DNA of 64,000 bases, taken from the NCBI RefSeq assembly GCF_023516575.1, contig NZ_JAMGBE010000002.1, forward strand, positions 372,001 through 436,000, in the 5' to 3' direction. This document shows, piece by piece, positions 6,509-15,517 of this stretch (the stretch's first letter is position 1; the number at the start of each line of letters is the position of its first letter). This stretch comes from Sphingomonas hankyongi. GTDB taxonomy: Bacteria; Pseudomonadota; Alphaproteobacteria; Sphingomonadales; Sphingomonadaceae. Made by a program: the position numbers and the translations under genes. The notes under the pieces are model-generated. The model was not told the origin of the DNA. It did no database searches and was given only the letters and a program-made list of their open reading frames with translations.

Positions 6509-9500
6509 ATGTATCGCCGTTCGATTCTGCTTGCCGCTACCGCTTTGTTCGCCGCTGGAGCATTTGCGCAGCCTGCCCCCACGCCGCCTGTCTCTCCGCC
6601 CCCCTCCGAGACCGACAAGAAGGCCGACCCGCTGCAGCCCCATAAGGCGGAGCAGGAACCGCGCCCCGTGCAGCAGGAGCTCCAGAAACAGGCGGTCCAG
6701 GGTGGGCCGGGCACGCCCAGCGCGGTTCCGGCCGATCCCAAGGCCTGGGACGTTTCGGCTCGCCATGGTCCCGGTCACGAAGTTCCGATCGACACGCGCG
6801 AAGGCACCTGGATGTCGCTCGACGTCTCTCCCGACGGCCGCGAGATCGTGTTCGACATGCTCGGCGACATCTACGCCATGCCGATCGGCGGCGGGGAGGC
6901 GCGCGCGCTGACCAGCGGCAATGCCTGGGACATGCAGCCGCGATATTCGCCGAGTGGCATGGAAATCGCCTTCACGTCGGACCGCGGCGGCGGCGATAAC
7001 ATCTGGGTGATGAACCGCGACGGTTCCAGCCCGCGAGCGATCACGAAAGAGAGCTTCCGCCTTCTCAACCAGCCGGAATGGACTCCGGACGGAGCATTCA
7101 TCGTCGCGCGCAAGCATTTCACCGGCACGCGATCCCTGGGCGCCGGTGAGATGTGGCTCTACCACCGCTCGGGCGTGACCGAGGGCGTGCAGATGACCAA
7201 GGCGCGCACCAAGCAGAAGGATACGAACGAGCCGGCCTTCTCTCCCGACGGCCGCTACCTCTACTTCTCGGACGACGCGACGCCGGGCGACATCTTCGAA
7301 TATTCGAAGGACCCGAACGGCCAGATCTACGTGATCCAGCGCCTCGACCGGCAAACGAACGAGGTCGAGCCATATGTCACCGGTCCGGGCGGCGCGATCC
7401 GCCCGACCCCGTCGCCGGACGGCAAGAGCTTGGCCTTCATCCGGCGCGACCGGTACAAATCGACCCTCTATCTGCTCGACATCGCTTCGGGCCGCGAAAC
7501 GCCGCTCACCGACGCGCTCGACCGCGACATGCAGGAGACCTGGGCAGTCCACGGCGTCTACCCGGGAATCAGCTGGACTCCGGACAATCGCTCGATCGTC
7601 TTCTGGGGCGGAGGCAAGATCCGCCGCGTCGACGTCTCGTCTCACGACGTGAGCGATGTGCCGTTTCACGTGAGCGGCTCTCGCTGGGTCGAGGACGCCC
7701 TCCATTTCCAGCACGACGTCGCGCCCGACAGCTTCGACGTGAAGATGGTCCGCTTCGCGCATGCGAGCCCGGACGGCCGCCGCGTCGTCTATGAGGCGCT
7801 CGGCCATCTGTGGATCAAGGACAGCGCCGGGGGAGCGCCGCGGCGTCTGACGCGCGCGACGGATGAATTCGAAGCCTATCCCTCATGGTCGCGCGACGGT
7901 CGGCAGATCGTCTACGTCAGCTGGAACGACCAGAATGCAGGCCGCGTCAAAGTCGTTTCCGCCGCAGGCGAAGCCGGCCGTGCGGTGACCGCGGAGCCCG
8001 GCCACTATGTTGAGCCGGTTTTTTCTCCCAATGGACAGACGATCGCTTATCGCAAAACCAGCGACGGCTATCTCACCACTCCCTTGTGGGGTCGCGATCC
8101 CGGCATCTACGTCGTCCCTGCCCGCGGCGGTACGCCGACCAAGGTGGTCAAGAATGGCGCGCTCCCTCAATTCGGGGCGTCCAACGACCGCATCTTCTTC
8201 ATTGCCAGCGAGGCCGAGGACAAGAAGTCCTTCCGGTCGGTCGACCTTAGCGGAGCGCATGAGCTCACCCACCTCATGGGTGAGAATGCAGCCGAATTCG
8301 CGATCTCGCCTGATGAGCAATTCGTGGCGTGGACGGAGCGCTACCAGGCCTATGTGATGCCTTTCACGCTGTCCGGCCGAACCCTCGACATCTCGGCAAA
8401 GGGCAAGGCCGTGCCGCAGGCCCGCGTCAGCAGCGACGCCGGCGACTGGGTGCATTGGTCCGGCAACGGCCGCAGCCTCTACTGGACGCAGGGCCCGGAT
8501 CTCTTCCGCCGCGACCTCAGCTTCGCCAACGCATTTGCCCCGGCAGCTCAGGAGCCGGCCCCTGCCGCCCGCATCCCGCTCGGCTTCGTGGAGCGTGCAG
8601 CGAAACCGGCCGGAATGCTTGCGATCACCGGAGCCCGCATCGTCACCATGAACGGCGATCAGGTGATCGAGAACGGCACTATCCTGATCGACGGCAACCG
8701 CATCGCCGCGGTGGGGCCGACCGCCGCCGTCTCTTATCCCGCGGGCACGCGTACCATCGACGCTTCGGGCAAGACCATCATTCCCGGTCTCATCGACGCG
8801 CACTGGCACGGCTCGATGGGATCCGAGGAGATCATCCCGCAGCAGAATTGGGTGCTCTACGCTGGCCTCGCCTACGGCGTGACTACCGTCCATGACCCGT
8901 CCAACGACACCAGCGAGGTCTTCGCCGCGTCCGAACTGCAGAAGGCGGGCGAGATCATTGGGCCGCGCATCTTCTCGACCGGCACCATCCTCTATGGCGC
9001 CACGACTCCTTTCACGGTGACCATCGACGGAATCGATGACGCGCGCTCCCATCTGAGGCGCCTCAAGGCATCCGGCGCGTGGTCGGTGAAAAGCTACAAC
9101 CAGCCCCGGCGCGAGCAGCGCCAGCAGATCATCGAGGCCGCGCGCGAGCTCGGGCTCGAAGTGGTCCCGGAAGGCGGCTCCCTGTTCATGCACAACATGA
9201 CCGAGATCGCCGACGGCCACACGACCATCGAACATGCGCTACCGGTTGCCAACGTCTACGATGACGTGCTGCAATATTGGCGCGGTTCGAAGACGGCCTA
9301 CAACCCGACCTTGATCGTCGCGTACGGCGGGCGCTTCGGCGAAAATTATTGGTATGAGCACAGCAACGTCTGGGAAGAGCCGATCCTGTCGCGCTGGGTG
9401 CCACGGCGGATCCTGGATTCGAGGTCGCGTCGCCGGACGATGATCCCCGCCGAAGAGGAGAACATGCTCTCCGTCGCGAAGACGGCGAAACGCATCAACG

Positions 9501-9895
9501 ACCTTGGTGTCCCGACCATGATCGGTGCGCACGGGCAGCGCGAGGGTCTCGGCGCTCACTGGGACATCTGGTGCTTCGCGCTTGGCGGAATGAGCCCGCT
9601 GCAGGCGCTCGCTACCGCGACGATCAACCCTGCGCGGGCGCACGGCCTGGACAAGGATCTCGGATCTATCGAGCCGGGCAAGCTCGCCGATCTCGTGGTG
9701 CTCGACAGCAATCCGCTGGAGAACATCCGGAACACGGCGAGCATCCGTTACACCGTGCTCAACGGGACCGTTTATGACAGCAACATGGACCAGGTCGCGG
9801 GTGGGGCACGTCGCCGCCAGGCGTTCTGGTTTGAGCAGTCGGCGGGCGGAAATTACACGGCGGGAGCAACCCTCGGCACGCCCGACGCGGATTAG
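6509..9895 (+). CDS. Secreted PD40 beta-propeller / amidohydrolase fusion
   Basis: 1128-residue exported protein. A signal peptide (YRRSILLAATALFAAGAFAQ) precedes a Pro-rich linker. The N-terminal two thirds is a TolB-like propeller, with repeats such as SPDGREIVFD, SPSGMEIAFTSDRGG and SPDGRYLYFSDD. From about residue 705 an amidohydrolase domain follows. It shows IPGLIDAHWHGSM (metal HxH), TTIEHALP and GAHGQREGLGAHWD, and ends in the usual PGKLADLVVLDSNPL. Such fusions are common in sphingomonads and are presumed periplasmic hydrolases of cyclic amides or dipeptides (imidazolonepropionase/prolidase-like); the substrate is unknown. A GGGAGG site lies 7 bases before the ATG. The end overlaps the convergent phosphatase gene by four bases. 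Confidence 0.85.
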   Translation: MYRRSILLAATALFAAGAFAQPAPTPPVSPPPSETDKKADPLQPHKAEQEPRPVQQELQKQAVQGGPGTPSAVPADPKAWDVSARHGPGHEVPIDTREGTWMSLDVSPDGREIVFDMLGDIYAMPIGGGEARALTSGNAWDMQPRYSPSGMEIAFTSDRGGGDNIWVMNRDGSSPRAITKESFRLLNQPEWTPDGAFIVARKHFTGTRSLGAGEMWLYHRSGVTEGVQMTKARTKQKDTNEPAFSPDGRYLYFSDDATPGDIFEYSKDPNGQIYVIQRLDRQTNEVEPYVTGPGGAIRPTPSPDGKSLAFIRRDRYKSTLYLLDIASGRETPLTDALDRDMQETWAVHGVYPGISWTPDNRSIVFWGGGKIRRVDVSSHDVSDVPFHVSGSRWVEDALHFQHDVAPDSFDVKMVRFAHASPDGRRVVYEALGHLWIKDSAGGAPRRLTRATDEFEAYPSWSRDGRQIVYVSWNDQNAGRVKVVSAAGEAGRAVTAEPGHYVEPVFSPNGQTIAYRKTSDGYLTTPLWGRDPGIYVVPARGGTPTKVVKNGALPQFGASNDRIFFIASEAEDKKSFRSVDLSGAHELTHLMGENAAEFAISPDEQFVAWTERYQAYVMPFTLSGRTLDISAKGKAVPQARVSSDAGDWVHWSGNGRSLYWTQGPDLFRRDLSFANAFAPAAQEPAPAARIPLGFVERAAKPAGMLAITGARIVTMNGDQVIENGTILIDGNRIAAVGPTAAVSYPAGTRTIDASGKTIIPGLIDAHWHGSMGSEEIIPQQNWVLYAGLAYGVTTVHDPSNDTSEVFAASELQKAGEIIGPRIFSTGTILYGATTPFTVTIDGIDDARSHLRRLKASGAWSVKSYNQPRREQRQQIIEAARELGLEVVPEGGSLFMHNMTEIADGHTTIEHALPVANVYDDVLQYWRGSKTAYNPTLIVAYGGRFGENYWYEHSNVWEEPILSRWVPRRILDSRSRRRTMIPAEEENMLSVAKTAKRINDLGVPTMIGAHGQREGLGAHWDIWCFALGGMSPLQALATATINPARAHGLDKDLGSIEPGKLADLVVLDSNPLENIRNTASIRYTVLNGTVYDSNMDQVAGGARRRQAFWFEQSAGGNYTAGATLGTPDAD

Positions 9896-10371
9896 TTCAG
9901 CCGGATGCGGTTCACCTGCTTCGTGCCCGAGTGAACCACGAACAAAGTCCCATAATCCTGTTCGGTGAGCTCAGCCGGCCTGTCGCCACCGAAGCGTGCG
10001 ACGAGGGCGGCAACGGTGTTGCTGTGGCCGACGATCAGCACAGGTCCAGCTGCCGCGGATACGGCGGCTGCGAGAGCCTCGACGTCACGTGGATTATATT
10101 CAGAGACAGGAAGGCCGAGCCGATTTGCCAACGGCGTTGCCGTTTCCCGCGCGCGTCTTGTCGGTGTGACGAAAACGGCTTTGATATTTGCTTTCGCCAG
10201 CAGCTGGGCGAGCTGATCGGCCCGCTCCGCGCCCCGGGCCGTGAGCGCGGGGTCGTCCCCGGTCGCTTTTTCCAGGTGACGGATCACATAGACCGTTTCG
10301 CCCGCAAAGGCCGGTTGAGTCGCTAACGCGGCAGCCAAACCGGCTATGAAAATCAAAAGAAGCTTCCGCAT
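9892..10371 (-). CDS. Secreted histidine phosphatase family protein
   Basis: From the ATG at 10371 the product has 159 residues. A signal peptide (RKLLLIFIAGLAAALATQPAFA) comes first, then a histidine-phosphatase (phosphoglycerate-mutase-like) fold. The N-terminal catalytic motif is VIRHLEKA instead of the usual RHGE or RHAE. The second histidine is in VLIVGHSNTV, and the phosphate-binding arginine is in FVTPTRRARETA. The protein should act in the periplasm on an unknown phosphomonoester (SixA- or Ais-like). A longer start at 10413 would bury the signal peptide and is less likely. The 110-base region upstream is shared with the divergent bkd operon. Confidence 0.82.
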   Translation of the reverse strand: MRKLLLIFIAGLAAALATQPAFAGETVYVIRHLEKATGDDPALTARGAERADQLAQLLAKANIKAVFVTPTRRARETATPLANRLGLPVSEYNPRDVEALAAAVSAAAGPVLIVGHSNTVAALVARFGGDRPAELTEQDYGTLFVVHSGTKQVNRIRLN

Positions 10372-10481
10372 TCCTGTCCTGTCGCAGCCTTTCGCAACGA
10401 AGGCAAAGTGCACGCTGTAAAGTTTCCTTTACGCCGAGAGTTGCCGCGTGGCCGAGTCCGGATTAAGCGCTCGCACTAATC

Positions 10482-11750
10482 ATGAGCGACAAGGATCCGA
10501 AGGTGCGCGGGGCCAACCGGCCGAAGCTCGCGCTGCATGTGCCCGAGCCGCCCTTCCGGCCTGGCGACAAGCCCGATTTCAGCTCCATCAAGATTCCCGC
10601 AGCCGGCAGTGCGACGCGACCCGACACGAGCGTGCAGGCCGTCGAGACGCATGCGCTGACGACGGATCTCGTCCGGGTCCTCGGCGACGATCACAAAGCC
10701 GTCGGGCCTTGGGATCCGAAGCTCGACCCGGAGACGCTGCGGAAGATCCTGAAGGACATGGTGACGGTGCGCGTCTTCGACGATCGCATGTATCGCTCCC
10801 AGCGCCAGGGCAAGACGAGCTTCTACATGAAGTGCACCGGCGAGGAGGCGATCGCGACAGCGACTGCCGCCGCGCTCGACCGAGAGGACATGCACTTCCC
10901 GACCTACCGGCAGCAGGGCCTGCTCGTCTCGCGCGGCTATCCGCTCGTGACGATGATGAACCAGATCTACTCGAACAAGGGCGATCCCCTGAAGGGCCGC
11001 CAGCTGCCGATTATGTATTCGGACAAGGCGTACGGCTTCTTCTCGATTTCCGGCAACCTCGGCACGCAATTCCCGCAAGCCGTCGGCTGGGCGATGGGCG
11101 CTGCGATCAAGGGCGACAGCCGGATCGCCATGGGGTGGATCGGCGACGGGGCGACGGCCGAAGGCGACTTCCACAGCGCGATGACATTCGCTGCTGTCTA
11201 TAACGTGCCCGTCATCCTCGCCGTGGTGAACAACCAGTGGGCGATCTCCAGCTTCTCGGGAATCGCGGGCGCCGAGCGCGCGACCTTTGCCCAGCGTGCC
11301 GTCGGCTATGGCATTGCCGGGCTGCGCGTCGACGGAAACGATGCGCTGGCCGTTTTCGCCGCGGTCAAATGGGCGGCCGAACGCGCGCGATCCAACGGCG
11401 GACCGACGTTGATCGAGTTCTTCACCTATCGCGCTGAAGGCCATTCGACCTCCGACGATCCCTCGGGCTATCGTCCGAGCGACGAAGCGAAGGCCTGGCC
11501 GCTTGGCGACCCCGTCGAACGTCTGAAGTCGCACCTGATTGCCCTCGGCGAATGGGATGAAGATCGCCACGCGGCGATGACTGCCGAAGCCGACGCCGCG
11601 GTTCGTGCCGCGCAGAAGGAAGCCGAGGCCAACGGCATCCTTCCGCAGCAGGGCAAGGACAATGTCGGAAGCATGTTCGAGGACGTCTATGCCGACGTCC
11701 CGTGGCACATTGCCGAGCAGCGCGACCAGGCCGTGGACGAGATGCGCTGA
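10482..11750 (+). CDS. bkdA1: Branched-chain 2-oxoacid dehydrogenase E1 alpha subunit
   Basis: Thiamine-diphosphate enzyme that decarboxylates the 2-oxoacids of valine, leucine and isoleucine and passes the acyl group to E2. The 422-residue length and long N-terminal extension (KLALHVPEPPFRPGDKPDFS) match the Pseudomonas/alphaproteobacterial type. Markers are TSFYMKCTGEEAIA, FPTYRQQGLL and the thiamine motif GDGATAEGDFHSAM to VVNNQWAIS. The phosphorylation-loop region YRAEGHSTSDDPSGYR is also conserved. It is the first gene of a three-gene operon; its TGA shares a base with the E1 beta ATG. The ribosome-binding site before ATG 10482 is poor. Confidence 0.93.
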   Translation: MSDKDPKVRGANRPKLALHVPEPPFRPGDKPDFSSIKIPAAGSATRPDTSVQAVETHALTTDLVRVLGDDHKAVGPWDPKLDPETLRKILKDMVTVRVFDDRMYRSQRQGKTSFYMKCTGEEAIATATAAALDREDMHFPTYRQQGLLVSRGYPLVTMMNQIYSNKGDPLKGRQLPIMYSDKAYGFFSISGNLGTQFPQAVGWAMGAAIKGDSRIAMGWIGDGATAEGDFHSAMTFAAVYNVPVILAVVNNQWAISSFSGIAGAERATFAQRAVGYGIAGLRVDGNDALAVFAAVKWAAERARSNGGPTLIEFFTYRAEGHSTSDDPSGYRPSDEAKAWPLGDPVERLKSHLIALGEWDEDRHAAMTAEADAAVRAAQKEAEANGILPQQGKDNVGSMFEDVYADVPWHIAEQRDQAVDEMR

Positions 11751-12763
11751 TGCCGACGATGAACATGATCCAGGCGCTGAACGACGCCCACAAGGTGATG
11801 ATGCGCCGCGACGACGATATCGTCGTGTTCGGCGAAGACATCGGCTTCTTCGGCGGCGTCTTCCGCGTAACGGAGGGGCTTCAGAAGGAGTTCGGCAAGG
11901 CGCGGACGTTCGACGCTCCGATCAGCGAAGGCGGCATCGTTGCGACGGCGGTTGGAATGGCCGCTTACGGCATCAAGCCGGTGATCGAGATCCAGTTCGC
12001 CGACTATATCTATCCAGGCTACGACCAGATCGTCAGCGAAGTCGCGAAGATGCGCTATCGCACGGCGGGCGAATGGACGATGCCGATGGTTATCCGCACG
12101 CCTTACGGCGGCGGCATTTTCGGCGGCCAGACGCACAGCCAGTCTCCTGAGAGCCTCTTCACGCACATCGCGGGGCTGAAGGTCGTAGTGCCCTCAACCC
12201 CTTATGACGCGAAGGGCCTGCTGATCGCGGCCATCGAGGATCCCGACCCGGTGGTCTTCTTCGAGCCGAAGCGCATCTACAACGGTCCTTTCGACGGTCA
12301 TCACGATCGCCCGGTGACGCCCTGGTCGAAGCATCCTGCGAGCGACGTTCCTGAAGGGCATTACACCGTTCCGCTGGGCAAGGCGGCGGTCGTAAGGGAA
12401 GGGAATGAGCTTACGGTTCTGGCTTACGGTACGATGGTCCACGTCGCGCTGGCAGCGGTGCAGGATCAGGGTCTCGACGCCGAAGTGATCGATCTTCGTA
12501 CGCTCGTGCCGCTCGACATCGAAACGATCGAGAAATCGGTCGAGAAGACCGGCCGCTGTCTGATCGCTCAGGAAGCGCCGCGCACCTCCGGTTTCGCCGC
12601 CGAGCTCAGCGCTCTGGCGCAGGAGCGCTGCTTCTATCATCTCGAAGCTCCGGTCGAGCGCGTGACCGGCTGGGACACGCCCTACCCGCACGCGTACGAA
12701 TGGGCATATTTTCCAGGTCCGAAGCGCATGAAGAAGGCGCTTGAGAAAGTGATGGCCGACTGA
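11750..12763 (+). CDS. bkdA2: Branched-chain 2-oxoacid dehydrogenase E1 beta subunit
   Basis: 337-residue partner of E1 alpha; the alpha2beta2 heterotetramer binds thiamine diphosphate at the interface. It begins PTMNMIQALNDAHKVMMRRD and shows FGEDIGFFGGVFRVTEGL, the interface motif FDAPISEGGIVATAVGMA, RTPYGGGIFGGQTHSQSPE and EVIDLRTLVPLD. Length and motifs are normal. Start 11750 was set by the TGATG overlap with the alpha gene and by family length; a longer in-frame start at 11702 lies inside E1 alpha. Its stop also overlaps the E2 start by one base, giving tight translational coupling and probably fixed subunit ratios. Confidence 0.94.
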   Translation: MPTMNMIQALNDAHKVMMRRDDDIVVFGEDIGFFGGVFRVTEGLQKEFGKARTFDAPISEGGIVATAVGMAAYGIKPVIEIQFADYIYPGYDQIVSEVAKMRYRTAGEWTMPMVIRTPYGGGIFGGQTHSQSPESLFTHIAGLKVVVPSTPYDAKGLLIAAIEDPDPVVFFEPKRIYNGPFDGHHDRPVTPWSKHPASDVPEGHYTVPLGKAAVVREGNELTVLAYGTMVHVALAAVQDQGLDAEVIDLRTLVPLDIETIEKSVEKTGRCLIAQEAPRTSGFAAELSALAQERCFYHLEAPVERVTGWDTPYPHAYEWAYFPGPKRMKKALEKVMAD

Positions 12764-14061
12764 TGGCGAAATATGAATTCAAGCTGCCGGACATTGGCGA
12801 AGGCATTGCCGAGGCCGAGATCGTCGCCTGGCACGTGAAGGTCGGCGACACGATCGCCGAGGACCAGCAAATCGCCGACATGATGACCGACAAGGCGACG
12901 GTGGAGATGGAATCGCCTGTCGCGGGGAAGGTCGTCCAGCTTGCTGGAGAAGTCGGGGACCAGATTCCCATCGGCTCCGTACTTGCGGTGATCGAGACCG
13001 AAGGCGCCGACGCCCCGGTCGAAGCCGCCCCGTCGCCGGAAAAAGGTGAGGAGCGTCCTCTGGGCGACGGTGCGATCGAGCCGACTCCGGAGCAGGCGGC
13101 TGAAATTCCCGTCACGGCCATCGAGGATAAGCCCGCAACACCGCCGACGCCTGCTCCCGAACCGCGCGTGGAGCCGGAGGTAGCAAAGAAGGAAAGCGGC
13201 GGCGCCCACGTTCTGGCCTCGCCGGCGGTGCGTGCCCGCGCCCGCGATCTCGGCATCGATCTTGCAGAAGTGAAGACGACTTCAGACCGCATTCGACACG
13301 CCGACCTCGACGCTTATCTGCTCTACAATGGAGGCAGCGTGTCGAGCCGCGGGACGGCCGCTCCGCGCAAGGATGAGACGATCAAGATCGTGGGCCTGCG
13401 CCGCAAGATCGCAGAGAATATGGCTGAGGCGAACCGCCGCATCCAGCACTTCACTCTAGTCGAGGAATATGACGTCAGCGCGCTCGAAGAAGCGCGGCAG
13501 ATGATGAATCGCGACCGCGGCGACAATCCGAAGCTGACGCTTCTCCCGTTCCTGATTACCGCAATGTCGCAAACGCTTGCCGACTGGCCGATGCTGAACG
13601 CAACTTTCGACGACGATGCGATGGTCGTTACTCGCCACGGGCCAGTGCACATGGGGATGGCGACGCAGACGTCAAATGGGCTGATGGTGGCCACCATCCG
13701 CGACGCTCAATCCAAGTCGATCTGGCAGCTCGCCTCCGAGATCGTCCGTCTTTCGGAAGCGGCGCGATCCGGCAAAGCAACGCGCGAGGAGTTGAGCGGC
13801 GCGACCTTCACGATTTCCAGCCTCGGCCCGATGGGCGGGATCACGTCGACCCCCGTGGTGAATCCGCCTCAGGTCGCGATCGTGGCCGTCAACAAGATCG
13901 AGGATAAGATCGCGCCAGTCGGCGGCGACATCGAGGTCCGCAAGCGCATGAACCTGTCGCTCAGCTGCGACCATCGCGTCGTCGACGGCTGGGACGCCGC
14001 GAGCTTCATGCAGGCGCTCAAGGCCTACATCGAGAATCCGCTGCGCCTGCTCTCGGCTTAG
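12763..14061 (+). CDS. bkdB: Branched-chain 2-oxoacid dehydrogenase E2 (lipoamide acyltransferase)
   Basis: 432-residue core of the complex, transferring the acyl group to CoA. A single lipoyl domain occupies residues 1-80, with the lipoylated lysine in MTDKATVEME (Lys44). A long Pro/Glu/Ala linker follows, then the peripheral-subunit-binding domain (SPAVRARARDLGIDLAEV, near residue 150). The catalytic domain has the active-site motif CDHRVVDGWDAA. One lipoyl domain and the motif set fit the branched-chain enzyme better than PDH or OGDH. No E3 (dihydrolipoamide dehydrogenase) gene follows; the next gene is convergent. The complex must borrow E3 from elsewhere on the chromosome. Confidence 0.92.
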   Translation: MAKYEFKLPDIGEGIAEAEIVAWHVKVGDTIAEDQQIADMMTDKATVEMESPVAGKVVQLAGEVGDQIPIGSVLAVIETEGADAPVEAAPSPEKGEERPLGDGAIEPTPEQAAEIPVTAIEDKPATPPTPAPEPRVEPEVAKKESGGAHVLASPAVRARARDLGIDLAEVKTTSDRIRHADLDAYLLYNGGSVSSRGTAAPRKDETIKIVGLRRKIAENMAEANRRIQHFTLVEEYDVSALEEARQMMNRDRGDNPKLTLLPFLITAMSQTLADWPMLNATFDDDAMVVTRHGPVHMGMATQTSNGLMVATIRDAQSKSIWQLASEIVRLSEAARSGKATREELSGATFTISSLGPMGGITSTPVVNPPQVAIVAVNKIEDKIAPVGGDIEVRKRMNLSLSCDHRVVDGWDAASFMQALKAYIENPLRLLSA

Positions 14062-14070
14062 TCGGTTCGC

Positions 14071-14313
14071 CTAGCTCTTACCGAGCTCGCGCCAGCTCTT
14101 CTCGTTCACCTCGACGCCATGCTTGTCGGCGGCTTTCTTGATCCGACGCCAAGCCGCATCGCGCTCGTCGTCACTGACTCCCTCCACCTGGTTGAACCGG
14201 GCGATCGCGTTGCGAACGTGCGTCGCGTCGTGGATCGGCTCCTTTCGTTCCTTGGGGAACGCAAACTTGTCGCTGTCGATATGGTCGCGCTGCTCTTCCT
14301 TGAGTTCGGCCAT
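14071..14313 (-). CDS. DUF6582-type small protein
   Basis: 80 residues from the ATG at 14313, which has an ideal AAGGAG site 6 bases upstream. The longer start at 14337 lacks one. The protein is highly charged and soluble. Motifs FAFPKERKEPIHDATHVRNA, then IARFNQ, then ERDAAWRRIKKAADKHGVE belong to a widespread family of small proteins of unknown role. The family is seen in phage/plasmid contexts and as stand-alone chromosomal genes. The gene is convergent with the bkd operon, nine bases apart. Confidence 0.75.
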   Translation of the reverse strand: MAELKEEQRDHIDSDKFAFPKERKEPIHDATHVRNAIARFNQVEGVSDDERDAAWRRIKKAADKHGVEVNEKSWRELGKS

Positions 14314-14369
14314 GCGTTGCTCCTTTCGGCGCTTCAACGCTTGAAGGTCGGGAGAGTGACGGGAAAAGT

Positions 14370-14419
14370 AAGAGCCCCGGCCGCTTCGCGAGGGGAAAGT
14401 CCGAAGCGCCGAGGCTCTT
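14370..14419 (-). terminator. Intrinsic terminator of azoR
   Basis: AAGAGCC-C-CGG-C-CGCTTCG (14370-14388) pairs with CGAAGCG-CCG-A-GGCTCTT (14402-14419): 17 base pairs with one mismatch and one bulge, 13-base loop. Read on the minus strand it is followed by ACTTTTCCC. It starts about 38 bases beyond the azoR stop codon. Confidence 0.72.
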
Positions 14420-14456
14420 GGGCGGCGGATGGGGGCGATGGCCGCCGCCGGGCAAA

Positions 14457-15011
14457 TCAGGCAGCGAGACGGATTGTCTCTCCAAGCGCTTGCTTGATCG
14501 ACGTGTCGCGCTGCTCGGGGCTGACCGCCAACCCGTCGGCAGCGACGAACTCAGGCTCGATGCCGATGAAGTTGAAGACACCGCGCAAATAGCTCTCGAG
14601 ATGCTCTAACGCGCTTGCGGGCGATCCCTGATCGTAGAATCCGCCGCGGGCGAGCGCGATGACCACACGCTTGCCGCCGGCGAGGCCTTCCGGCCCATCC
14701 TCCGTGTAGCGGAAGGTCTGACCAGCGACGAGAATGCGGTCGAGCCAGGCCTTAAGCTGTGTGGGCAAGGTGAAGTTGTACATTGGGGCCCCGATCACCA
14801 CCGTGTCCGACGCGAGGAACTCATCGAGCACCGAAGTGTCCGCGAATGCGTCGAGCGTCAGGTGAGGAAGCGGGTCACTGACCAGATCCCGCGTGACGAG
14901 TGCGTCTGCCGGGCTGGACTGACGCAGCCTGTCGACGATCGACTGGCTGATTGGACGGCTGGCGCTATTCTCGCCGCTGATGCTGCTATCGATATGCAGG
15001 ATGGTCACCAT
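14457..15011 (-). CDS. azoR: FMN-dependent NADH-azoreductase / quinone reductase
   Basis: 184-residue flavodoxin-fold enzyme that reduces quinones and azo compounds with NADH, protecting against electrophile stress. Family signs are ILHIDSSISGENSASRPIS at the N-terminus (FMN phosphate binding), the stretch VVIGAPMYNFTLPTQLKAWL, and ALARGGFYDQGSPASALEH near the flavin. Length is slightly below the E. coli enzyme (about 200). It is transcribed away from an HxlR-type regulator, 126 bases apart, a pairing that matches the YodB-azoR1 system of Bacillus. A strong hairpin terminator follows the gene. Confidence 0.92.
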   Translation of the reverse strand: MVTILHIDSSISGENSASRPISQSIVDRLRQSSPADALVTRDLVSDPLPHLTLDAFADTSVLDEFLASDTVVIGAPMYNFTLPTQLKAWLDRILVAGQTFRYTEDGPEGLAGGKRVVIALARGGFYDQGSPASALEHLESYLRGVFNFIGIEPEFVAADGLAVSPEQRDTSIKQALGETIRLAA

Positions 15012-15085
15012 TGCCTCCTAAGTATGGATTTGTTACTGAGGCACCCTAAATAACCACCATAGAATCACCTGCAAGAACGCACTTT

Positions 15086-15113
15086 TTTGTGACGAACGAA
15101 CAAGTTTGTGACG
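15086..15113. promoter_or_regulatory. Direct repeat, candidate HxlR operator
   Basis: TTTGTGACG occurs twice (15086-15094 and 15105-15113), 19 bases apart, in the azoR/hxlR intergenic region. The spacing is close to two helical turns, as expected for two regulator dimers on one DNA face. HxlR-type proteins usually bind just upstream of their own and the divergent gene. Confidence 0.4.
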
Positions 15114-15137
15114 CGGGAACAGCGAGGTAACCAGGCG

Positions 15138-15515
15138 ATGAAAGACCCAACCAATCCCGTTTGCCGGACGATCAGCACCTTGCTGTCGCGGATTGGGGAC
15201 AAGTGGACCGTGCTTGTCGTGCAGACGCTCGGCGACGGCCCCAAGCGCTTCAATCAGCTCCGGCGGGAGATCCCGAGCGTGTCTCAGCGCATGCTGACGC
15301 TTACGTTGCGCAACCTTGAGCGCGACGGTCTGGTCAGCCGCACCGTAACGCCCACCATCCCTCCGCGCGTCGATTATGAGCTGACGGAGCTCGGTCAGTC
15401 GCTGCAAAAGCCGATCTGCGGGCTGGCGACGTGGGCCTTGGATAATGTCGAGGCGATCCATGGCGCCCAGGCGCGGTTCGATGCGGAGCAGGACGCGAAA
15501 GCGGAGGCGGCTTAG
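15138..15515 (+). CDS. HxlR-family transcriptional regulator with N-terminal cysteine
   Basis: Winged-helix regulator of 125 residues from the ATG at 15138, preceded by GAGGT. The HxlR core is plain: PVCRTISTLLSRIGDKWTVL, GPKRFNQLRREIPSVSQRML, TLRNLERDGLVSRTV, and the wing PRVDYELTELGQSL. Cys9 aligns with the redox-sensing cysteine of YodB/HypR-type members. The divergent azoreductase is the likely target, repressed until quinones or diamide oxidise or alkylate the cysteine (known for YodB, inferred here). The C-terminus is Ala/Glu/Asp-rich and variable. An earlier ATG at 15108 adds ten residues and overlaps the candidate operator. Confidence 0.88.
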   Translation: MKDPTNPVCRTISTLLSRIGDKWTVLVVQTLGDGPKRFNQLRREIPSVSQRMLTLTLRNLERDGLVSRTVTPTIPPRVDYELTELGQSLQKPICGLATWALDNVEAIHGAQARFDAEQDAKAEAA

Positions 15516-15517
15516 TC

